From assembly GCA_963747425.1 (NCBI GenBank), contig CAVVFJ010000008.1, positions 1 to 64,000 on the forward strand: 64,000 nt of DNA, in the 5' to 3' direction. Under the pieces are notes generated by a model. It saw only the letters and a program-made list of their open reading frames with translations. It had not been told where the DNA came from and did not search any database. Source of the DNA: DASUPK01 sp963747425. Lineage in GTDB: Bacteria; Actinomycetota; Thermoleophilia; Solirubrobacterales; 70-9. Position 1 is the stretch's first letter, and every line of letters starts with the position of its first letter. Of the stretch, positions 52,420 to 60,962 are shown piece by piece. Position numbers and translations under genes: made by a program.

Positions 52420-53540
52420 GCGGTCTGGGCGGCCTCCGCCGGCGCGCCCTCCAGGGCGAGGCAGATCCCCACTCCGCCGGCCAGGGCTCCGAGCTGCGCG
52501 AGCGCCGAGACTTCGGTGCCCAGCGGAATCGTCGCCAGGGCGAGGACGGTCGCCAGCGCGCGCCAGGGCCGCCATGGCAGCTTGAGCGTTCGCCGGAAGA
52601 ACGCGTGGCCGATCAGGAAGAGCGCAGTTCCGCCCCCGAGCGCAAGGGCCCGCGCAAAGTCGAGGGTGTCGAAGGGATGTCCGATCGCCTGCTCGAGAGC
52701 CGCGGCGTCGCAGATGATCCCCAGCAGGATCAGCAGATGCGCCCAGTAGTAGGCGACGTTGGCGTCGTAGAACTCCCGCCTGGTCGGTGTCATCCGGCGC
52801 AGGGCACCTTCGGCCTCCTTGTCGTCCCCGCCGAAGTAGACCCACCAGAGCTCGGCGCTCACGATCAGGCCAAGCACCGCGACGGCGAGCATCTCGCCCG
52901 TGATCTCGATCCCCGACGCTCCGATCCCGACGGCCACCACGGACTCGCCGAGCGCCACCATCACCACCAGGCCATGACGCTCGACGAAGTGCGACGGGAC
53001 GATCCAGCCGGCCTCCTCCGGGACGAGCCAGGGAACCAGGGTGAAGATCGACACCGCGAGGACCCAGAGCACGTACTCCCAGGTGCCGCCGATGATGGTG
53101 GCCGCCAGGATCAGAGCCCCCGTGACCAGGTTCATGCGGGCGAAGCTCCACACTCCCGCGACGCTCCAGCGCGCCGACTGCATGTACAGCACGGTGTGGA
53201 TCGCGATCACCGCGATGTAGGCGCAGGCGAACACCACCCCGTCGCCATCGAACGTCGTGGGGATCGCCAGCGAGATCACGAAGAAGGCGGCCATCCCCGC
53301 CATCAGCGGCAGGCGCAGCGCGGTCCGCACCGGCGGCACCGCGTTGGTCAGCCAGGCGAAGGCGGCGTACATCCACCAGATCGCCGTCAGCATGAGGACG
53401 ATCTGGGCGAGGCTCTCGCCGTCCGGCCGGTGCGCCAGCACGGCCGTCAGCTGCGTGATCGTGAAGACGAAGACGAGGTCGAAGAAGAGCTCGATCGACG
53501 AGACCCTGACCTCGTCCTGGCCTATCTCCGGAGAGCCGAT
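52416..53540 (-). CDS. Low temperature requirement A-like membrane protein, probable AUC start
   Basis: About 374 residues with 10 or more membrane helices. SSIELFFDLVFVFTITQLTAV at the N-terminus and later FVERHGLVVMVALGESVVAVG and AYYWAHLLILLGII are LtrA-family signatures. No ATG, GTG or TTG is available near the conserved start; AAAGGAGG (53545-53552) sits 4 bases before ATC at 53540, which is the best start. The start overlaps the 3' end of the CDP-alcohol phosphatidyltransferase gene by 19 bases. The family is linked to low-temperature growth in Listeria, but its molecular role is unclear. Confidence 0.8.
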   Translation of the reverse strand: MGSPEIGQDEVRVSSIELFFDLVFVFTITQLTAVLAHRPDGESLAQIVLMLTAIWWMYAAFAWLTNAVPPVRTALRLPLMAGMAAFFVISLAIPTTFDGDGVVFACAYIAVIAIHTVLYMQSARWSVAGVWSFARMNLVTGALILAATIIGGTWEYVLWVLAVSIFTLVPWLVPEEAGWIVPSHFVERHGLVVMVALGESVVAVGIGASGIEITGEMLAVAVLGLIVSAELWWVYFGGDDKEAEGALRRMTPTRREFYDANVAYYWAHLLILLGIICDAAALEQAIGHPFDTLDFARALALGGGTALFLIGHAFFRRTLKLPWRPWRALATVLALATIPLGTEVSALAQLGALAGGVGICLALEGAPAEAAQTA

Positions 53541-54253
53541 GGCTCCTCCTTTGCGAGCTCGCGCAGGTTGCCGAACACCCGCACCGAGAGCAGGGCGATC
53601 ATCAGCGCGACGATCCCCAGGCCGATCACGTCGAGGACGGTGACGTCGAGCTTGAGCAGGCGGAAGTCGAGGCCCAGGTCGAGGGCGAGCGCCGTGTTCA
53701 ACAGGATCAGCACGACCCGGATCTCCGTCGGGCCGAGCAGCCCGTAGCCGAGGCGGAAGCGGCCGAACGCCATGCTCTCGAGGTAGACGTTGATCGAGAG
53801 GATCAGGTAGCCGACCACGATCAGCGCCCCGATCGAGAGCAGCATGAAGGGGGAGAGACCGAGTCCCAGTCCGATCGCGGCGGTCGCGATCGCATCGACC
53901 ATGTGATCGAGGTAGTAGCCGTACTTCGGCCGCTGGATGCCGCGCACCCTGGCGAGCGTTCCGTCGAGGCTGTCCCCCACCCACTGCAGGACAAGCAGCC
54001 CGCTCGCCACCCAAAGCCAGCCCCGGCCCTGGTTGGAGAGCTGGTATGCCGCGCAGACGCCGAAGGCGGCGAGCACCCCGACCGCGGTCATGTCGTCGGG
54101 CAGGACCCATCGCGGCAGCCGCCCGGCCGCCCAGGGCAGGAGGCGCCGCTCGAAGCGAGCCAACAGGAAGTTCGGCTCGCGCTCCGCCTCGACGCCCTTC
54201 TTGTTCTGATCGCCGTCGCTCATCGACGGCATTCTCGTCACCAAGTCGGTCAT
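53522..54253 (-). CDS. CDP-alcohol phosphatidyltransferase
   Basis: 243 residues with about six membrane helices. The family motif is complete: D-S-L-D-G-T-L-A-R-V-R...Y-G-Y-Y-L-D-H-M-V-D, i.e. D-x2-D-G-x2-A-R-x8-G-x3-D-x3-D near residues 93-116, which binds Mg2+ and the CDP group. These enzymes make phospholipids such as phosphatidylinositol phosphate or phosphatidylglycerol phosphate. The alcohol acceptor cannot be told. It overlaps the LtrA-like gene, so the two share an operon. Confidence 0.88.
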   Translation of the reverse strand: MTDLVTRMPSMSDGDQNKKGVEAEREPNFLLARFERRLLPWAAGRLPRWVLPDDMTAVGVLAAFGVCAAYQLSNQGRGWLWVASGLLVLQWVGDSLDGTLARVRGIQRPKYGYYLDHMVDAIATAAIGLGLGLSPFMLLSIGALIVVGYLILSINVYLESMAFGRFRLGYGLLGPTEIRVVLILLNTALALDLGLDFRLLKLDVTVLDVIGLGIVALMIALLSVRVFGNLRELAKEEPSALRR

Positions 54254-54300
54254 CTCAGCGGAGAGTCCTGTCCGCGGACGCCTCTAATTTCAGTGACCTG

Positions 54301-55326
54301 ATGACGGAGACGCTCTTCGACAACGGGAACGGCAGCAGCGGCAAGGCAACGCCGGCGACGGCGGGTGACACCCGCCTGCTTCGCGAGCTCTCCGACGGCG
54401 ACGAGGTCAGGGGCGCCTTCGTGGTGAGGGAGCGGGATCGGCGCCAGAAGCGCAACGGGGAGCACTTCCTGCGGGTCGTGCTCGCCGACAAGACCGGGAC
54501 GGTCCCTGCGATCGCCTGGGATGGCGTCGCCGAGCTCTTCGAGACCTGTGCCCCCGGATCGATAGTCCTGGTCAGGGGCAGCTTCTCCATCCATCCCCAG
54601 TTCGGCAGGCAGATCAAGCTGATTGCCGTCAAGCCCGCCGGGCCGGGCGAGTACGACGCCGAGCAGCTGGCGGAGGGGCCGGCGCGCTCTGCCGAGCTGC
54701 TCGAAGCGGACCTGCGGGCCCTGATCGACACGGTCCAGAACCGCTCGCTGCGGGAGCTGCTCGACCGCTTCTTCGGCGCCGAGACGGAGTCCTGGGCCCG
54801 GTTCCGCGAGGCTCCGGCCGCCAAGCACTACCACCAGGCCTACGCGGGCGGGCTGCTCGAGCACAGCCTCTCGGTCGCCCAGGCCGTCAGCGCGGCGGCC
54901 AACTTCTTCCCCGGGATCGACCGCGAGATCGCGGTCACAGGGGCGATGCTGCACGACCTCGGCAAGACCGAGGCGTACAACGACGATCCGCTCGCCATCG
55001 AGTTGACCGACGCCGGCCGGCTCGAGGGCGAGATCCCGCGCGGCTACTACAGGGTCCGCCGCGAGATCGAGGACATCGAGGGCTTCGACCCCGACCTCGC
55101 CCAGGCGATCCTCCACATCATCCTCTCCCACCACGGGCAGCTCGAGCACGGCTCGCCCGTCGTCCCCGCGACGCGCGAGGCGACCCTGGTGCACTCGATC
55201 GACAACCTGGGCGGGAAGCTCGGCAGCTTCGACCGGCTCGAGAAGGAGCTCGCCGACGGCGAGAGCTGGTCGCGCTTCGACCGGGGGATCGACGGTTCGG
55301 CTTTCTTCGGCTCCAGAGCCGCCTGA
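54301..55326 (+). CDS. OB-fold/HD-domain 3'-5' exoribonuclease, YhaM-like
   Basis: ATG 54301 gives 341 residues. The N-terminal OB fold (VRGAFVVRERDRRQKRNGEHFLRVVLADKTGTVPAIAWDG) and the HD domain are those of YhaM/CBF1-type nucleases. Metal ligands: KHYHQAYAGGLLEHSLSVAQ and AMLHDLGKTEAYN (HD), then HIILSHHGQLEHG. It should degrade RNA from the 3' end and also cut single-stranded DNA. Divergent from the CDP-alcohol phosphatidyltransferase. Confidence 0.87.
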   Translation: MTETLFDNGNGSSGKATPATAGDTRLLRELSDGDEVRGAFVVRERDRRQKRNGEHFLRVVLADKTGTVPAIAWDGVAELFETCAPGSIVLVRGSFSIHPQFGRQIKLIAVKPAGPGEYDAEQLAEGPARSAELLEADLRALIDTVQNRSLRELLDRFFGAETESWARFREAPAAKHYHQAYAGGLLEHSLSVAQAVSAAANFFPGIDREIAVTGAMLHDLGKTEAYNDDPLAIELTDAGRLEGEIPRGYYRVRREIEDIEGFDPDLAQAILHIILSHHGQLEHGSPVVPATREATLVHSIDNLGGKLGSFDRLEKELADGESWSRFDRGIDGSAFFGSRAA

Positions 55327-55387
55327 CCAAGACCATCCTGCATACGGAAGGCGGACCGCGAAACCGGCCGGCGGCCTGTGACACGCC

Positions 55388-55405
55388 TGCGCAAATTGCG
55401 CAAAT
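55388..55405. repeat. Tandem TGCGCAAAT repeat upstream of PafBC
   Basis: TGCGCAAAT occurs twice head to tail (55388-55396, 55397-55405), creating an internal TTGCGCAA palindrome. The same palindrome is part of the inverted repeat at 7520-7564. It lies 63 bases before the PafBC start and may be an operator. Sequence is AT-rich against the GC-rich background. Confidence 0.45.
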
Positions 55406-55467
55406 CGTCTTCTGATCCGTAATAGGTGCGGATGGGCGCCCGGGTCCCGCCTCTATCCTGCGTGCGG

Positions 55468-57552
55468 ATGGCCAAGGACACCGAGAAGCTGATCCGCCAG
55501 CTCTCGCTGATCTCCTACCTGATGGCCCAGGGCAGGCCGACCTCGGCGCTCGAGATCAAGCGCGAGGTGGAGGGGTACAGCGACATGAACGACGACGCCT
55601 TCGCGCGCCGCTTCTACGCGGACCGCGCGGAGCTCGAGAGCCTGGGGATAACCCTGCAGGTCGAGAAGCCCGGCGAGAGCATGCAGGGCTACGAGTCGGA
55701 GCTCTACTCGCTCCCGCCCGAGAACTACTACCTCCCCGAGATCCGCTTCGGCGACGACGAGCTCGCGGCGCTGCAGACGGCCCTCCAGCTGCTCGACGGC
55801 GAGTTCGCCTACGCCGAGCCGCTGCGCCTGGCCCTGCAGCAGGTCTCCTGGGGGCGGCCCAGCCCGCTGACGGCCCCGGAGCAGTCCTCGGTCGAGGTGC
55901 GAATGACTGCCAAGGCCGACGGCGCAGAGGTCTCACAGCGCCTCTCGAAGATCGAGACTGCGATCTCGCGCCGCAAGACGATCGAGTTCACCTACTACAC
56001 GATCGAGCGGGACACGACCGAGAAGCGCAAGGTCGACCCCTACCACCTGGTCTATCGCGGCGGGCAGTTCTATTTGATCGGCCACTCGCACGAGCGAGAC
56101 GCGGTCCGGGTGTTCCGCCTCTCTCGGATCCGGGGCAAGGTCTCCTACGCCTCCAAGGCCGAGCACGACTTCGGCCCGCCCGAGGGCTTCGAGCGCCGCG
56201 ACTACGCCCGCCGCGCCGAGTGGCAGCTCGGCGAGATCAAGGGCAAGGCCAAGATCTTCCTGCGGGAGCGGATCGCCTGGCTGGTCGAGCGGGACTTCGG
56301 CGGCTATGGCGAGTTCCGCAACCCGGGCCGTGGAGACGGCTCCCCCGGCAAGGGCCGGATCTTCGAGACCGAGTTCGCATCCAGCCGCCAGATGGTCGCC
56401 TGGGTGCTCCACTGGCGCCAGAACGCGACGGTGCTCGATCCGCCCGAGCTTGCGGAGGAGGTGGCCACGCGCCTCGAGCTGCTCAACGAGCGCCACAGCG
56501 CCGGCTTCGAGCCGGCCGAGTCGGTGCGGACGGTGCCCCCGGCACCGCGCACGGCCCGCTCGAACGGCCGCTCGGAGTCCTCGATCCGCCCCGAGCGGTT
56601 CGCCCGTCTCGTGACGCTGGCGGGGATGCTGATCGAGTCCGCCAAGGGCGACGCTCGTCTATCGACGGCCGACGTCGTGGAGCGGCTGCACGTGAGCGAA
56701 GAGGAGCTCCGCGAGGACATCGACCTGCTCAACGTCGTCAACTTCGGGGGCGGGACCTACGTGCTCTACGCGGAGCTGCAGGGGGACGAGATCGAGGTCG
56801 ACGCCGAGCCCTACGGCGACAACTTCGCCAAGCCCGCCCGCCTGCTGCCGCTGGAGGCGAAGGCGCTGGTCGCGGCAATCGACCTGTTCGGCGATCACCT
56901 CCCCCAGAGCGGCCTGGCCAGCGCCCGCAAGAAGATCGTCACCGCGCTCGGCCACGACCCCTCTGAGGAGGGGCTGGAGATCGCCGCCTCGGGCGGCGAC
57001 GACTCCGACGTCGCCCGCAAGGTGAACAAGGCCATCGAAGGACAGCGGGTCCTCTCGATCCACTACTACAAGGAGAACGAGGACGAGTTCACCAAGCGCG
57101 AGATCGAGCCATACCGCCTCGCCAACGGCCCGGAGGGCTGGTACGTCGCCTCCTACGACCGCCGCCGCGAGGACGTGCGCCACTTCCGCCTCGACCGGAT
57201 CAAGGAGGCCGAGGTCTCCAGGGAGACGTTCGAGCCTCGCCCCGAGGTCGAGGAGATCGCCGCGATCGAGGGGGGCTGGCTGTCGGGCGAGAACGTGCCC
57301 GCCGCCGACGTGGCCCGTGTCTGGGTCTCCCCGGAGCGCGCTCGCTGGGCACGCGAGGAGCACACGGTGACCGAGGAGCTCGCGGACGACGCCGTCCTGA
57401 TCGAGGTCCCATACGGCAGTACCGACTGGCTGCTCCGGGAGATCCTCAAGGGAGCCGGCGAGCTGGTCGTGCTGGAGCCGGAGGCCGCCCGCGAGGCGAT
57501 CGCCCACGAGCTCTCCGTGGACGTGGGCGCCACCGCCGTCAAGGCGGCATAG
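55468..57552 (+). CDS. pafBC: Fused PafB-PafC WYL-domain transcriptional regulator
   Basis: ATG 55468 gives 694 residues, twice the normal WYL-regulator length. Half one: winged helix (LIRQLSLISYLMAQGRPTSALEIKREV) and WYL domain at about 160-230 (IEFTYYTIERDTTEKRKVDPYHLVYRGGQFYLIG). A Pro/Arg/Ser linker lies near 350-370. Half two: second winged helix (RFARLVTLAGMLIES...TADVVERLHV) and WYL domain (LSIHYYKENEDEFTKREIEPYRLANG...WYVASYD). Fused PafBC is known from a few Actinobacteria; PafBC activates DNA-damage genes. It is not next to a proteasome operon here. Confidence 0.87.
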   Translation: MAKDTEKLIRQLSLISYLMAQGRPTSALEIKREVEGYSDMNDDAFARRFYADRAELESLGITLQVEKPGESMQGYESELYSLPPENYYLPEIRFGDDELAALQTALQLLDGEFAYAEPLRLALQQVSWGRPSPLTAPEQSSVEVRMTAKADGAEVSQRLSKIETAISRRKTIEFTYYTIERDTTEKRKVDPYHLVYRGGQFYLIGHSHERDAVRVFRLSRIRGKVSYASKAEHDFGPPEGFERRDYARRAEWQLGEIKGKAKIFLRERIAWLVERDFGGYGEFRNPGRGDGSPGKGRIFETEFASSRQMVAWVLHWRQNATVLDPPELAEEVATRLELLNERHSAGFEPAESVRTVPPAPRTARSNGRSESSIRPERFARLVTLAGMLIESAKGDARLSTADVVERLHVSEEELREDIDLLNVVNFGGGTYVLYAELQGDEIEVDAEPYGDNFAKPARLLPLEAKALVAAIDLFGDHLPQSGLASARKKIVTALGHDPSEEGLEIAASGGDDSDVARKVNKAIEGQRVLSIHYYKENEDEFTKREIEPYRLANGPEGWYVASYDRRREDVRHFRLDRIKEAEVSRETFEPRPEVEEIAAIEGGWLSGENVPAADVARVWVSPERARWAREEHTVTEELADDAVLIEVPYGSTDWLLREILKGAGELVVLEPEAAREAIAHELSVDVGATAVKAA

Positions 57553-57574
57553 CCGGGCGACATAATCGGGGGCG

Positions 57575-59209
57575 GTGGAGTCCGCACTCTCAGGGGGACG
57601 TGAGCAGTACGACCGCCAGGCGTGGAGCCGGGCGTACGAGCAGCTGTCGGCCGCGGATCGCTCGGCTTCGCTGGGCCCGTCTGACCTGGAGCGACTCGCC
57701 ACCTCGGCGTACATGCTGGGGCGCGAGCAGGAGTACAGGGAGCTGATGGAGCGGGCCTACCCCGCGCATCTCGATTCCGGGGACGAGCTGGCCGCCGTTC
57801 GCTGCGCCTTCTGGATCACGATGAACCTCGCCTCGAACGGCGAGCTCGGCCGGGCAAGCGGCTGGCTCGGGCGAGCTGAGCGGCTGCTCGACCGCAGCGA
57901 TGGCGACTGCGTGGAGCGCGGATACGTGCTGCTTCCCCGCACCTTCGAGCTGGAGGCCGAGGGCAGCCTCGAGTCGGCGGCGGAGGCCGCGGCGGAGGCT
58001 CTCTCGATCGGCGAGCGATTCGCCGATCCGGACCTCGTCTCGCTCGCCGCGATGGCACAGGGGGCCGCGCTGATCGGCCTCAGCCGCCTGCGCGAGGGAG
58101 TGGGGCTGCTCGACATGGCGATGGTGGCGGTGGTCGGGGGCGAGGTCTCGCCGATCGTCTCGGGGATCGTCTACTGCGCGGTGATCCTCGCCTGCGAGGA
58201 GGCGCACGACCTGCGCCGGGCGCGGGAGTGGACCACCGCCCTCAGCGACTGGTGCGAGGCCCAGCCGGATCTGGTCGCGTTCACCGGCCGCTGCCGCGTG
58301 CACCGGGCGCAGCTCATGCGGATGCGCGGCTCCTGGGACGAGGCGATCGAGGAGGCGCGGCGGGCGGCGGAGCGCGCGCTGCGGGGAGAGAATCCCGTGG
58401 CCGCCGGCGAGGCCCACTACCAGCGCGGGGAGGTCCACCGGCTCCGCGGAGAGGACGGCGCCGCCGAGGAGGCATACGGGCAGGCGAGCGCGCAGGGCCG
58501 GGAGCCGCAACCCGGACTCGCCTTGCTCCGCCTGTCCCAGGGTGATGGTCAGGCAGCCGCGACCGCCATTCGCCGCGTCACGGCGGAGGCCGACGGGGCC
58601 GGCAGGCGCGCGGCCCTGCTGCCGGCCTACGTCGAGATCATGTGCGCGACAGGCGACCTGGACGCCGCCCAGCCCGGGTGCACCGAGCTCGAGGAGATCG
58701 CCCTGGCCGAGGAGAAGCCGGGGGCTCTCGCGGCGCAGGCCGCGCACGCGCGGGGCACCACCGAGCTCGCGGCCGGACGCCCGCAGAAGGCCCTCGCCTC
58801 GCTCCGTCGGGCAGCCGAGCTCTGGCGGGAGCTCGAGGTTTCCTACGAGAGCGCCCGCGCGCGGGAGCTGATCGGGATCGCCTGCCGGGAGCTGTCCGAC
58901 GAGGACGCCGCGGCGCTGGAGCTCGGGGCTGCCCGGGACACCTTCGCGCGCCTAGGCGCCATCACCGATCTCGAGCGGATCGGCGGCAGCGCCGGGCCGG
59001 ACTCCCGCGAGGCGACCGCCGGCTTGACCGCGCGCGAGCTCGAGGTCCTGCGGCTGCTGTCGGCCGGCGAGACGAACAGGGAGATCGCGGCCGGCCTAGT
59101 CCTCAGCGTGAGGACGGTGGACCGGCACGTGAGCAACATCTACGCCAAGCTCGGCGTCTCCTCCCGCGCGGCGGCGACCAGCTACGCCCACGAGCACGGC
59201 CTCGTCTGA
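57575..59209 (+). CDS. LuxR-family transcriptional regulator with TPR-like repeats
   Basis: GTG start; 544 residues. Residues 1-470 are Ala/Leu/Glu-rich helical pairs of the TPR type (e.g. GDELAAVRCAFWITMNLASNGELGRASGWLGRAERLL). The C-terminal GerE-type helix-turn-helix is at about 480-540 (LTARELEVLRLLSAGETNREIAAGLVLSVRTVDRHVSNIYAKLGVSSRAAA). There is no receiver or AAA+ NTPase domain, unlike LAL regulators. The flavin monooxygenase gene follows, with a palindromic operator candidate in between. Confidence 0.87.
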   Translation: MESALSGGREQYDRQAWSRAYEQLSAADRSASLGPSDLERLATSAYMLGREQEYRELMERAYPAHLDSGDELAAVRCAFWITMNLASNGELGRASGWLGRAERLLDRSDGDCVERGYVLLPRTFELEAEGSLESAAEAAAEALSIGERFADPDLVSLAAMAQGAALIGLSRLREGVGLLDMAMVAVVGGEVSPIVSGIVYCAVILACEEAHDLRRAREWTTALSDWCEAQPDLVAFTGRCRVHRAQLMRMRGSWDEAIEEARRAAERALRGENPVAAGEAHYQRGEVHRLRGEDGAAEEAYGQASAQGREPQPGLALLRLSQGDGQAAATAIRRVTAEADGAGRRAALLPAYVEIMCATGDLDAAQPGCTELEEIALAEEKPGALAAQAAHARGTTELAAGRPQKALASLRRAAELWRELEVSYESARARELIGIACRELSDEDAAALELGAARDTFARLGAITDLERIGGSAGPDSREATAGLTARELEVLRLLSAGETNREIAAGLVLSVRTVDRHVSNIYAKLGVSSRAAATSYAHEHGLV

Positions 59210-59217
59210 GCGCCGAC

Positions 59218-59233
59218 TGGGTGAGATCACCCA
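59218..59233. promoter_or_regulatory. Palindromic operator candidate between luxR and FMO genes
   Basis: TGGGTGA (59218-59224) and TCACCCA (59227-59233) are perfect 7-bp inverted repeats with a 2-base spacer, starting 9 bases after the luxR stop and about 98 bases before the FMO start. A further GGGTGG half-site occurs at 59253-59258. LuxR-type regulators bind short palindromes like this, so it likely controls the FMO gene. Confidence 0.6.
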
Positions 59234-59330
59234 CTCCCCGCCGTTTGAGATTGGGTGGTTCAGCCGATGCGCCTTCCGCCGCCGCGCCCTAGTTTTGGGC
59301 TGACGAGGGAACGTCGAGCGAGGAGGAGGA

Positions 59331-60509
59331 ATGCAGCAGGACAAGAGGGTGATCGTGGTCGGAGCCGGCCAGTCGGGGATCGCCTCCGCGATAGCCCTGA
59401 AGGACGCAGGTCTCGCGCCCGTGGTGCTCGATCAGGCGGACGAGGTCATCTCGTCGTGGCGCTCGCGCTACGACAGCCTCCGGCTCAACACCTGGGGCCG
59501 CCTCTCTCATCTGCCCGGGAGGCCCTTCCCGAAGGGCACGCCGACCTTCCCCAGTCGTGACCAGCTGATCGAGTACTTCGAGGGTCATGCCCGGGAGGAA
59601 GGGATCGAGCTGCGCCTTGGCACACGCGTCGAGCGGATCGAGCGGGTCGATCGAGACTGGGTGGTCCGAACCGAGGCCGGTGACCTGCACGCTCTTCACG
59701 TGATCGTCGCCACAGGAGTGGAGACGACCCCGATCGTCCCCGACTGGCCACGTCGCGAGGCCTTCGAGGGCGAGCTGATCCACTCCTCCGAGTACCGGAA
59801 TCCCACGCCCTACGAGGGCAAGCGGGTGCTGGTGGTCGGCCCGGGCTCGTCCGGAATGGAAATCGCGCACGAGATCGCGGAGGGCGGCGCGGCGAAGGTC
59901 TGGCTGGGGGTCCGCACCCCACCCAACATCCTCCTCCGGCAGGGACCGGGCGGTCTGCCGGGCGACGCGATCGCGACCGTGCTCTGGCATCTGCCCACCC
60001 CCATCGCCGATCGGATCGCACGGTTCGCCAGCCGGATGGACGTCGGCGACCTGTCCGAGCACGGGCTGACGCAGCCCGAGACGGGCGTCTTCACCGACGT
60101 GCGATCCCGGGGGAAGGTGCCCGCGATCGTCGACCACGAGGTGATCGACGCGATCAAGGAGGGTCAGATCGAGGTCGTGGCCGCGGTCGAGTCCCTCGAT
60201 CCGACCGGGGTCCAGCTCGCCGACGGGGCGCGAATCGAGCCCGAGTCGGTGATCTGCGCGACGGGATATGGGCGGGAGCTGGAGCCGCTCGTGGGCCATC
60301 TCGGAGTGCTCGGCGAGCGCGGGCTGCCAAAGGTGATCGGCGCGCGTCCCGTGACTGCGGGCATGCGCTTCATCGGCTACCTGCAGCGCCCAGGGGCCAT
60401 CGGCTACATGGGCAAGGAGGCAAGGCGTGCGGCGGGCGCAATCGCCCGTGAGGTCGCCGCTGAGGCAGGTGCGAAGGCTGGAAGCGCCATCGCAGTGAAG
60501 GCCACCTAG
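59331..60509 (+). CDS. Flavin-containing monooxygenase / NAD(P)-binding protein
   Basis: ATG follows GAGGAGGAGGA; 392 residues. The FAD-binding GAGQSG (11-16) and the NAD(P)-binding VVGPGSSGMEIA (about 168) frame a class B monooxygenase. WRSRYDSLRLNTWGRLSHLPGRPFP is the family fingerprint region and ICATGY the conserved ATG motif near the C-terminus. It likely oxygenates a small organic molecule with NADPH and O2. The preceding LuxR-type regulator probably controls it. Stop abuts the convergent VOC gene. Confidence 0.86.
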   Translation: MQQDKRVIVVGAGQSGIASAIALKDAGLAPVVLDQADEVISSWRSRYDSLRLNTWGRLSHLPGRPFPKGTPTFPSRDQLIEYFEGHAREEGIELRLGTRVERIERVDRDWVVRTEAGDLHALHVIVATGVETTPIVPDWPRREAFEGELIHSSEYRNPTPYEGKRVLVVGPGSSGMEIAHEIAEGGAAKVWLGVRTPPNILLRQGPGGLPGDAIATVLWHLPTPIADRIARFASRMDVGDLSEHGLTQPETGVFTDVRSRGKVPAIVDHEVIDAIKEGQIEVVAAVESLDPTGVQLADGARIEPESVICATGYGRELEPLVGHLGVLGERGLPKVIGARPVTAGMRFIGYLQRPGAIGYMGKEARRAAGAIAREVAAEAGAKAGSAIAVKAT

Positions 60510-60941
60510 CTACTGCTGAGCTGTCTCGACCGCCGCATCCATTGCATCGGCCGGCGCCGTGCCCTGCGCGTACCGATGGTGAATCGCGAGGGCGTTGCCG
60601 TCGGGATCCTGGAAGATCGCCTGCTTGCAGACCCCGCTGTCGATCACGTCGGTGACGAACTCGACGCCGCGCGACTCCAGCTCCGCCTTGGCGGCGTCGA
60701 AGTCGTCGACGTGGAACTCGAGAGGCGTGGTGTTCGGGGCAAACTCGATCCCGAAGGCGTCGACCTGCATCAGGGCGATCGTCACGGTCCCGGTCTCGAA
60801 CTCGTAGGCGGGCATCTCGCCCCACTGCTTCCCGAAAGGCAGGCCGAGGATCTCGCCGTAGAACTTCTTCGCGCCCTCGGCGTCCTTGGTCGGGAACGCG
60901 ATGAAGTCGACGCCGTTGATCAGCTGTCCGTTGCTTGCCAT
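60510..60941 (-). CDS. VOC family protein
   Basis: 143 residues with the paired VOC modules: INGVDFIAFPTKDAEGAKKFYGEILGL and LEFHVDDFDAAKAELESRGVEFV, then FQDPDGNALAIHHRY. Candidate metal ligands His/Glu appear at strand ends (E in YEFETGTV, H in LEFHVDD, H in AIHH). Dioxygenase, glyoxalase or binding protein are all possible. It faces the monooxygenase gene and could act on related chemistry. The last ~20 residues are Ala-rich and unstructured. Confidence 0.85.
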   Translation of the reverse strand: MASNGQLINGVDFIAFPTKDAEGAKKFYGEILGLPFGKQWGEMPAYEFETGTVTIALMQVDAFGIEFAPNTTPLEFHVDDFDAAKAELESRGVEFVTDVIDSGVCKQAIFQDPDGNALAIHHRYAQGTAPADAMDAAVETAQQ

Positions 60942-60962
60942 GTCCTCACTCTCTCATATTCG

